From an uncultured Clostridia bacterium (GTDB taxonomy: Bacteria; Bacillota; Clostridia; Oscillospirales; Oscillospiraceae), in the NCBI GenBank assembly GCA_947176425.1, contig CAMWQV010000190.1, forward strand, positions 1 to 5,371: 5,371 nt of DNA, read 5' to 3'. Positions 1-5,371 of the stretch are shown here, one piece after another; position 1 is the stretch's first letter, and every line of letters begins with the position of its first letter. The position numbers and the translations under genes are program-made. A model generated the notes under the pieces. It searched no databases, was not told the DNA's origin, and worked only from the letters and a program-made list of their open reading frames with translations.

Positions 1-1
1 G

Positions 2-226
2 GTATACCCCAAAACAGATGCGATTTACGTCAATGACACCGCTGCTGATGTGAACCTGACTACCGGCAGCGGAGCCAATACTTCTGCTTATACCTGGACA
101 GTCGATAATACTTTTACCGGTTTCGATTCCAGCAAACCCGGCACAACAAAGGTCCGGTACAAAGTCGCACGGAAAAGCAACGGCACAGCAATGGCGGATG
201 TACCTGTCTCTGTTACGGTTAAGGCC
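2..226 (+). other. C-terminal part of an Ig-like beta domain (residues 1-75)
   Basis: This segment encodes alternating beta-strand-like stretches. It contains a Y-T-W triplet followed by a K-P-G-T-T-K-V-R-Y turn-and-strand pattern, and it closes with V-P-V-S-V-T-V-K. This resembles the second half of bacterial Ig-like (Big/invasin-type) domains, which often end in a hydrophobic-alternating strand of that form. The start of the domain may lie before the window, so the family cannot be assigned firmly. It precedes the clearer Big_4-like domain by one or two residues. Confidence 0.5.
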
Positions 227-3200
227 CGGTTGGTGCTGAGCGCCGAGACTGTCACCACGAGCGCACCGCTGGGAACGGCGTTCAATAAGCTGAATCTGCC
301 TACTACTGTCACGGTAACTGCGGAGGGCGGCAAGACGGTCAGCAACGTTCCTGTCACTTGGAGCAGCACCGGCTATAACCCCAATACCAGCAGCCAGACG
401 GTTCAGGGTACGCTGAATGTATCCGGCATCCCGGAACTGAGCAGCACCAATCTTCCCAAAGCAACAGCAAATATCACGCTGTCCAACAATACCGCGACAG
501 CGCCCACCATCAGCAATTACACAAAAACCTATGATGGGAAGTCCACCGCGCTGCCCATGCCGTCGCTCTCCACTGACATCAAGTCTGCGACCGTTACCTA
601 CAGCGGCACCAGCAATGCGGGCAATTCCTATTCCAGCACTACCCCTCCGACAAACGCCGGAACCTATACGGCTACGGTTTCCTTCACAATGGATACCGGT
701 TATAACCAGCTTTCCAACGTAACCGCCAGCTATACCATTGAAAAGGCCCCGCAGACCTGCGCAAAGCCCACGCTGGCTTCCTCTACTGCGTCCTCTCTGA
801 CGTTAAAGACCGTGCAAAATGCTGAGTACAGCAAGGACGGCACGACATGGCAGAGCAGTCCGACATTCAGCAATCTGAACGCTGGCGCAAGCTATACCCT
901 GTATCAGCGTCTGAAAGCGACCACTGACGGGAACTATGAGGAATCTCCCGCTGTGTCGGAGCAGTTCACCACGAAATACAATCAGGCGACAGCGCCCACC
1001 GTCAACGATTTCTCCAAGACCTATGACGGCAAATCCACCGCACTCCCGCTGCCCTCGGCTACCACGGGCATCCAGTCCATGACGGTTTCCTACCACGGCA
1101 CCAGCAGCAGCGGCAACCCCTATTCCAACACAAAAGCGCCGACCAATGTTGGCAATTATACCGCCACGGTGAATTTTGTGATGGATAACGGCTATGAACA
1201 GCTTCCCAGCGTAGATGTGAAGTATATCATCAACAAAGCCGCCCAAACCTTCCCGGAACCGGTTCTTTTTTCCGCTACCACAACCACGCTGACCCTGGTG
1301 CCGGTAGATAATGCGGAGTACAGCATGGACGGCGTGGTGTGGCAGGACAGCCCCATGTTCAAAAACCTGGACCCCGGCACTACCTACACCCTCTATCAGC
1401 GCATGAAAGAAGGGAACAGCAATTATGAGGAAACGCCCACCACTTCCGGGCAGTTCACAACAGAATATGAATCCGCCGGAGATTTGAGCCTTCAGGCACA
1501 AACCTATCCCTATACCGGCAGTCCGATTTCCTACAAAATTCCCACGGTTCCTCTTGCACAGAAAATCACGGTCACTTATACCGTGAGCGGGGAGGACACC
1601 ACGACGGCCCCGACCAATGTGGGTACTTATCCGGTCAAGATTACCTTTACCATGCGTCCAGGCGCGACACAGGTGGAGCCGGTCACGACCACGCTGACCA
1701 TCACCAAGATCAATCAGAACGCGCCCGCCGCTCCGAAAGCCAGCAGCACCGGTACAAACAGCATCACGATCACCGCTATCCCTGGAGCGGAGTTCTCCAT
1801 TGACGGCGGCAAGAACTGGCAGACCAGCACTATCTTTGACGGCCTGACCCCCGACACAGCCTATACCATTCAGGCCAAATACCCCGAAGATCAGAACCAC
1901 TATGAAAGTCCGGTTTCCTCCGCGACTATCCGCACCACCCGGCAGAACGCGACTTCCGCCACGGTGCAGTCCGCTGTTTACACCTATGATGGTACGCCCA
2001 AGTCCCTGACGGTGGATGTGCCGCTGGGCTGTACTGCGGCGGTTCAGTCCTTTACCGGAACCAACGGCACAGCCTATGGCCCTTCTACCACGCCCCCGAC
2101 CAATCCCGGCACTTATAATGTCAAAGTCAGCTACACAATGCAGAATGGCTACGAGGAATTGCAGCCGCAGTATGCTACGCTGACCATCAACAAGGCCACC
2201 CCCAAAAAGCCGGACGCGCCTGTTGTGACCGGCGTTACCGATTCTTCCATCACTATCAAGGTAGAACCCGGCATGGCCTACTCCATTGACGGCGGGAATA
2301 CATGGCAGACTACGGATACCTTCGGTGGTCTGAACCGTGATACTATGTATGAGATCAAGGTCAAGGTAGTGGAGACGCCCTGCTACAAGGAGCTGGAAGG
2401 TCCCTCCACCATGCAGCGCACAGAAAAGACCGTGGTGACGTTTGAGAAGTTCGCAGATCAGACGGTGGAATACAACGGTCATGCGCAGACCTACACGCTG
2501 CCGAAAAGCAATACCGGCATTTCCTCCATGAAGATCACCGGCTATGACGGTATCGCCACTCCGCCTGTTACTGTGGGCGATTATAAGGTCAATATTGACT
2601 TTGTTGCCGCAGACGGGTTTAAGCTGCCTGCCACGCTGCCCACGCCGGTGCTGCATATCACCCGCGCCACTGGCGAGGGAGGTATGGTCCGGCCCGTTCT
2701 GAAGGATGAGACTGTGACCTATACCGGCAATCCCCAGCGGTATCACGGCGCAGACGGTATTGTTGGCATTGCTTCCGTCGCTCTTTCTTATGTAGGTGTG
2801 GATGGTACAAATTATCCTGAAAGCACCACCGCGCCTACCAATGCGGGAACCTACTCTGTGACCGCGATTTTCTCCCCCGATGCCAACCACACGCTGGCCC
2901 CCGGCAGCTACACCGCCACCCTGAACATCCGCAAGGCGGCGCAGAATACGCCTGTGGCTGCGCTGGAAAGCAGCACCGCCAATTCCCTGACTGTCACCTC
3001 CGTTCCCAATGCAGAGTACAGCATTGACGGCGGCGTCACATGGCAGACTGGTAGCACATTCACCGGTCTGGTGCCGGACACCAGCTATACCATCCTGGTC
3101 CGTCTGCCGGAGGATGAAAACCATCTGCCCTCCGGTACGCGCCCGGTCGTTGGCACTACTACGGATATCTCCGTGGATGTATTGCAGAACGGTATGCCCG

Positions 3201-5371
3201 ATTACAGCACCATGTACAACGGCATCCGCCAGCCGTATCCCTACATCTATCTGGCAACCGGCATAGAAGGGGTTAAGACCGTCAGCGTTATGTATATCGG
3301 CGCAATGTCCAACGGCAAGCCCTATGAAAGTGCCGAAGCGCCGGTAAACGTTGGTCAATATAAAGTCCGGTTCTATCTGACCGCAGAGGACAGCTATAAC
3401 CTGAGCGCTGACCAGCTTTATGCCAACATGACGATCAATAAGGCCCCGCAGACAATGGACACCCCGCCCACGATTGCCAACCGCACCACAACCACCATCT
3501 CTCTGAACCCCGTCCCCGGCGCGGAATACAGCATTGACGGCGGCACGACATGGCAGGACAGCCCCAAGTTTACCGGCCTGACCCCGGATACCACTTACAC
3601 TTTTACCCAGCGGCTGAAAGAGACGGACAATCTTGAGCCTTCCGACAGCCAGAGTGTAGACGGCAGAACCTTTGCCGATACAGGACTGAAATATGAAGTG
3701 GATTATCATGAGGAAGTCATTCATTTTGACTCCAATACGATCAAGGGTGGCTTGGACTACCTCCTGAAAGACCCCCTGACAGATGGCGGCACTGTTATCC
3801 CCGGCAGCTCCATTTACTTCCAGCAGAACGATGACGGCACCGGCAAACCCGGTCCCATTGTCATGGAAGTCCTGCCCGAACGTCCGGCTACCCCGGATGT
3901 GAAGGTCAATCCCTATGACTTCACGATGAACACCACAACGGATATGGAGTATTCCGATGATGGCGGCGAGACTTGGCATCCCTGTGATGAACGCCAGCTT
4001 GTGGAGGACCGGCAGGGCGATACGCTGCTGGTGCGCATTGCCGCCACGGATGATTCCTTCAAGAGTGACCCCTGCACCGTGATCGTCCCTGTGCGTGGCC
4101 CGTCCCCGCTGGTGCTGATCGACAACGAGACGGAGCGTATGGACTGCACCGCCGCTATGGAGTATTCCAGCGACAACGGCGAGACTTGGATTGCCTGCCT
4201 GGACAATATGGCAATGTCCGATATGACTGGTGCATCCCTGCTGGTCCGTTATGCCTGCGATGGCGTGAATCCCGCCAGCAAGTCGATGGAGATTACAGTC
4301 CCCACCCGCAACAGTGCGCCGGTTCCCAGCATTGACATGAAAACCGAGCTGCTGACTGCAACCGGCACTTATCCTGAATATTGGACTGGCAGCGAGTGGT
4401 CTGGTCTTATGTTTGGTGGTCTGGATGTTTCCGAGCTGTGCGGAAAAGAGATTTCCGTCCGTGAATCCTTCGATGCGGAGCATTTTGCCAGCCTGCCGGT
4501 TGTGATTAAGGTTCCCGGACGCGGGGAAAAGCCTGAGATCACGATTGACCGCGATAAGCAGACCATTGATACCACGCCTGACATGGAGTATTCCACCGAT
4601 GGCGGCAACACCTGGATTAAGTGTGACCCGAATATGGACGTTTCCGGTCTGACCGGCGAGACAATTCTGGTCCGCAAGGCCCCGACGGACGATACTTTTG
4701 CCAGTGAGCCGGTTGAGGTACGTATTCCGAACCGCACTGAAAAGCCCGATGTTTCCTTGAACACAGAGGATGAAACCATCAACACTACGCCGGATATGGA
4801 ATACTCCACGGACGGCGGTCACACCTGGAATCCCTGCACGGAGCCGATGGATGTGTCCGGTCTGCCCGGTCAAACTATCCTTATCCGCGACAAAGGCGAT
4901 GAGGATTCTTTCCCCAGCGAGGGCGTTCCCGTTGTTATCCCTGCCCGCCGTGACGCACCGAAAATCATTGTGGACAACCACGCCGAGACGGTCAGTTCGG
5001 ATAAAGGGACAGAGATTTCCTTCAATAACGGCAAGACCTGGAAATCCTTTGATGAACCGCTGGAAACTGCTGACCACAAGGGCGAGACATTCCTGATTCG
5101 TTACCCCGCCACCAGAGAAGACTTTGCCAGCCACTCTGTTACCGTGGTGATTCCTTACCGGCATGGCGCACCCATTCTGAGCTTTGACCCGGACAGTGAG
5201 ACAATCGGTACAACACCCGGCATGGAGTACAGTCCCGATGGCGGCAAGACATGGTATCCCGCTACCGGCCCGCTGGATGTATCCGATCTGACCGGCAAGG
5301 ATATTCTGGTTCGCTATCCCGGCGACGAGGATGCGCTGCCCGGTGAGTCCACAGCCATGAAGGTCCCTGCG
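2..5371 (+). CDS. Giant modular surface protein with Ig-like, MBG/YDG, Fn3-like and 71-residue repeats; partial at both ends
   Basis: The frame starting at base 2 is open for 1,790 codons, with neither start nor stop in the window, so the gene is internal here and longer than 5.37 kb. I translated it end to end, and module boundaries stay in the same frame throughout, with no sign of a frameshift. Order by residue: Ig-like tail 1-75; Big_4-like 77-163; MBG/YDG and Fn3-like alternation 164-1227; transition 1228-1297; seven 71-residue repeats 1298-1790. The protein is rich in Thr, Ser, Pro and Gly, has few Cys, and shows no hydrophobic membrane segment. It therefore looks like the extracellular stalk of a secreted, envelope-attached protein. 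Proteins of this architecture are common in gut Clostridia, where roles in adhesion or envelope structure are usually only inferred. No catalytic motif is visible. Signal peptide, anchor, promoter and ribosome-binding site must lie outside. Expression and localisation are inference. Confidence 0.93.
230..490 (+). other. Bacterial Ig-like domain, group 4 type (residues 77-163)
   Basis: The encoded segment has the Big_4 hallmarks in order: a leucine-rich lead-in (L-N-L-P), T-V-T-V-T-A-E-G-G-K-T, then V-P-V-T-W around residues 115-120, then a Gln-Thr-Val-x-Gly-Thr-Leu strand. In the family the typical pattern is a strand, a D/G-G-T turn, V-P-V-x-W, and a closing T-V-x-G-x-V strand. Such domains are structural spacers in Gram-positive surface proteins. 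The domain is slightly longer than usual because of an insertion after the G-T-L strand (S-G-I-P-E-L-S-S-T-N). It joins directly onto the first MBG module. Confidence 0.65.
491..979 (+). repeat. MBG/Fn3-like unit 1 (residues 164-326)
   Basis: The unit has two parts. Bases 491-757 encode an MBG/YDG-type module with K-T-Y-D-G-K near its start (Tyr177), P-T-N-A-G-T-Y near residue 216, and a closing strand Y-T-I-E-K-A-P-Q-T. Bases 758-979 encode a fibronectin-III-like module with A-E-Y-S-K-D-G-T-T-W (Trp codon at 848), then Y-T-L-Y-Q-R-L and F-T-T-K-Y. This alternation recurs down the protein with a period near 160-170 residues. The unit has one of the few cysteines in this half of the protein (Q-T-C, base 758). 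The role is most likely a rigid spacer; no binding site can be identified. Confidence 0.8.
980..1468 (+). repeat. MBG/Fn3-like unit 2 (residues 327-489)
   Basis: This is the closest relative of unit 1 and has the same length, 163 codons. The MBG part (980-1249) has the same K-T-Y-D-G-K-S-T-A-L-P string and P-T-N-V-G-N-Y, and ends Y-I-I-N-K-A-A-Q-T. The Fn3-like part (1250-1468) has A-E-Y-S-M-D-G-V-V-W (Trp codon at 1340), Y-T-L-Y-Q-R-M and F-T-T-E-Y. Although the protein motifs are almost the same as in unit 1, third codon positions differ often, so the duplication is not recent. Confidence 0.8.
1469..1945 (+). repeat. MBG/Fn3-like unit 3 (residues 490-648)
   Basis: The MBG part (1469-1720) is shorter than its neighbours and has Y-P-Y-T-G-S in place of T-Y-D-G-K, followed by A-P-T-N-V-G-T-Y and L-T-I-T-K-I. 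The Fn3-like part (1721-1945) has A-E-F-S-I-D-G-G-K-N-W (Trp codon at 1817), the G-L-T-P-D-T-A-Y-T loop and strand typical of Fn3-like folds, and ends I-R-T-T-R-Q. Phe replaces the usual Tyr in the signature. The Trp-to-Trp spacing from unit 2 is 159 residues, the shortest in this array. Confidence 0.78.
1946..2428 (+). repeat. MBG/Fn3-like unit 4 (residues 649-809)
   Basis: The MBG part (1946-2200) has Y-T-Y-D-G-T-P-K-S, P-P-T-N-P-G-T-Y and L-T-I-N-K-A. The Fn3-like part (2201-2428) has M-A-Y-S-I-D-G-G-N-T-W (Trp codon at 2303) and then a divergent second half, with E-I-K-V-K-V-V-E-T-P-C in place of the usual Y-T-x-x-x-R-L strand. It contains two isolated cysteines, one in each part. It is followed by an MBG module that lacks its own Fn3-like partner. 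Confidence 0.76.
2429..2668 (+). repeat. Solitary MBG-type module 5, divergent (residues 810-889)
   Basis: The encoded 80 residues carry the MBG opening (V-E-Y-N-G-H-A-Q), a G-I-S-S-M-K-I strand and a closing V-L-H-I-T-R-A strand. The central P-T-N-x-G-x-Y is altered to P-V-T-V-G-D-Y. It runs straight into MBG module 6 with no Fn3-like module between, breaking the alternation seen elsewhere. It is also the shortest MBG copy in the window. The simplest reading is loss of one Fn3-like module; an original tandem MBG pair is the alternative. Confidence 0.68.
2669..3166 (+). repeat. MBG/Fn3-like unit with MBG6 (residues 890-1055)
   Basis: The MBG part (2669-2944) has a Gly-rich lead-in, T-V-T-Y-T-G-N-P, A-P-T-N-A-G-T-Y and a closing L-N-I-R-K-A-A-Q strand. 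The Fn3-like part (2945-3166) has N-A-E-Y-S-I-D-G-G-V-T-W (Trp codon at 3041), F-T-G-L-V-P-D-T-S-Y-T and a final G-T-T-T-D. The DGG form of the signature is the same as in the C-terminal 71-residue repeats. Confidence 0.77.
3167..3682 (+). repeat. MBG/Fn3-like unit with MBG7 (residues 1056-1227)
   Basis: The MBG part (3167-3454) is the longest copy, at 96 codons. It has M-Y-N-G-I-R-Q near the start, A-P-V-N-V-G-Q-Y in place of P-T-N-x-G-T-Y, and ends M-T-I-N-K-A-P-Q-T. The Fn3-like part (3455-3682) has A-E-Y-S-I-D-G-G-T-T-W (Trp codon at 3551), G-L-T-P-D-T-T-Y-T and G-R-T-F-A-D-T. This is the last unit of the alternating section. Beyond it the protein changes to a different repeat class. Confidence 0.77.
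3683..3892 (+). other. Transition segment, possibly a decayed copy of the 71-residue repeat (residues 1228-1297)
   Basis: These 70 residues separate the MBG/Fn3-like section from the exact 71-residue array. They begin with L-K-Y-E-V-D-Y-H-E-E-V-I-H-F and end with M-E-V-L-P-E-R-P-A-T-P. That ending matches the V-x-V/I-P-x-R-x-x-x-P junction of each repeat that follows, and the segment length differs from the repeat by a single residue. It lacks the Tyr-Ser-x-Asp-Gly-Gly-x-Thr-Trp signature. I read it as a diverged first copy or a capping module. It could instead be an unrelated linker. Confidence 0.5.
3893..5371 (+). repeat. Tandem array of seven 71-residue (213-base) coding repeats; last copy cut by the window end
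   Basis: Copies start at 3893, 4106, 4319, 4532, 4745, 4958 and 5171. Each of the first six is exactly 213 bases, and the seventh shows 201. The consensus begins P-x-[IV]-x-[IVF]-D, then T-I-x-T-T-P-D-M-E-Y-S-T-D-G-G-x-T-W with Trp at position 28, D-V-S-x-L-x-G at 36-42, I-L-[VI]-R at 45-48, D-x-F-A-S at 54-58, and ends V-x-I-P-x-R. Copies 4 and 5 are closest to consensus. Copy 2 has DNG in place of DGG. Copy 3 has lost the DGG signature, and copy 6 has lost the Tyr. Copies 1, 2, 4 and 5 have Cys at position 31. The array is more acidic than the preceding section. I recall similar M-E-Y-S-x-D-G-G-x-T-W modules from other Firmicutes surface proteins, but I cannot name a family with certainty. 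The likely role is an Ig-like stalk. Confidence 0.88.

Noticed and set aside
88..369. Minus-strand 93-codon frame (also those at 1192-1380, 3913-4206 and 4870-5079)
   Set aside because: They are composed of Val/Thr/Ser-rich shadow sequence opposite the beta-rich main protein, with no motif or upstream signal.
491..3682. Recent repeat expansion by slippage or an assembly artefact of collapsed repeats
   Set aside because: No two modules are near-identical in DNA. Synonymous positions are widely diverged and module lengths vary, which does not fit recent copying or mis-assembly.
3827..3847. Asn-Asp-Asp-Gly-Thr-Gly string as a dockerin or EF-hand calcium loop
   Set aside because: The spacing and flanking helix of an EF-hand or dockerin loop are absent, and there is no second copy.
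4369..4809. Minus-strand 146-codon frame with repeated-looking segments
   Set aside because: Its apparent internal repeats (E-Y-S-x-S-G-V-V) are the complement of the plus-strand D-M-E-Y-S-T-D-G-G codons read in another frame, so it is a shadow of the 71-residue array.
4770..5096. Plus-strand 108-codon frame, and likewise those at 531-722 and 3009-3266
   Set aside because: They overlap the main frame in another phase, have Arg/Pro/Ser-rich low-complexity composition, no recognisable domain and no convincing ribosome-binding site.
803..5164. Minus-strand open frame of 1,453 codons as a genuine gene
   Set aside because: It lies in exact codon register opposite the real gene. Its translation is rich in Gly, Arg, His, Ile and Val without recognisable domains, and its length is explained by the absence of TTA, CTA and TCA in the sense codons. 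The plus-strand translation has coherent repeats and known module types.
3893..5371. Regular 213-base spacing as a CRISPR-like or non-coding satellite array
   Set aside because: The repeats are long, diverge most at third codon positions and encode a conserved protein motif. There are no short identical repeats separated by unique spacers.
1..5371. Promoter, ribosome-binding site, terminator, RNA gene or insertion sequence inside the window
   Set aside because: The coding frame fills the window and I found no terminator-like hairpin followed by a T-run, no paired inverted ends and no tRNA or rRNA-like stretch. Any occasional AGGAGG-like or TATAAT-like string would be chance within codons.
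2..5371. A hidden enzymatic, toxin or defence module
   Set aside because: No catalytic motif, nucleotide-binding loop, metal-binding His/Cys cluster or toxin-like segment is visible in the translated frame. Every segment is explained by beta-rich repeat modules except the short transition segment.

Overview
The whole window lies inside one very large plus-strand gene. Reading from base 2, the frame is open for all 1,790 codons with no stop, and both ends of the gene fall outside the window. That explains why no complete start-to-stop reading frame marks it. The product is a repetitive, modular, all-beta protein of the kind displayed on the surface of Gram-positive gut anaerobes. I infer a Clostridia/Oscillospiraceae-like bacterium from three things: the moderately high GC content by eye, heavy use of CTG, ACC, GGC and CCC codons, and the repeat types. 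No taxonomic marker gene is present, so this assignment is tentative.

Layout along the protein: residues 1-75 are the tail of an Ig-like domain, and residues 77-163 are a bacterial Ig-like domain resembling group 4. Residues 164-1227 hold seven MBG/YDG-type beta modules (hallmarks Y-[DTN]-G near the start and PTN-x-G-x-Y near the middle). These mostly alternate with six fibronectin-III-like modules carrying a Y/F-S-x-D-G-x-x-W signature, and one expected fibronectin-like module is missing between MBG5 and MBG6. Residues 1228-1297 are a transition segment that looks like a decayed member of the next array. Residues 1298-1790 hold seven tandem repeats of exactly 71 residues (213 bases), the last cut by the window edge.

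The modules probably form a long, stiff stalk projecting from the cell envelope. The signal peptide, any adhesive or enzymatic head and the wall anchor (for example a sorting signal or S-layer-homology repeats) must lie outside the window. I see no second gene, RNA gene, mobile element, CRISPR array, promoter, ribosome-binding site or terminator. The 1,453-codon frame on the minus strand is a codon-register shadow of this gene.

The points of most interest are the indel-free 71-residue periodicity, the heavy synonymous divergence between copies with identical protein motifs, the signature shared by the two repeat classes, the uneven distribution of cysteines, and the near absence of TTA, CTA and TCA codons. 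I do not see evidence for a new enzymatic or defence system.
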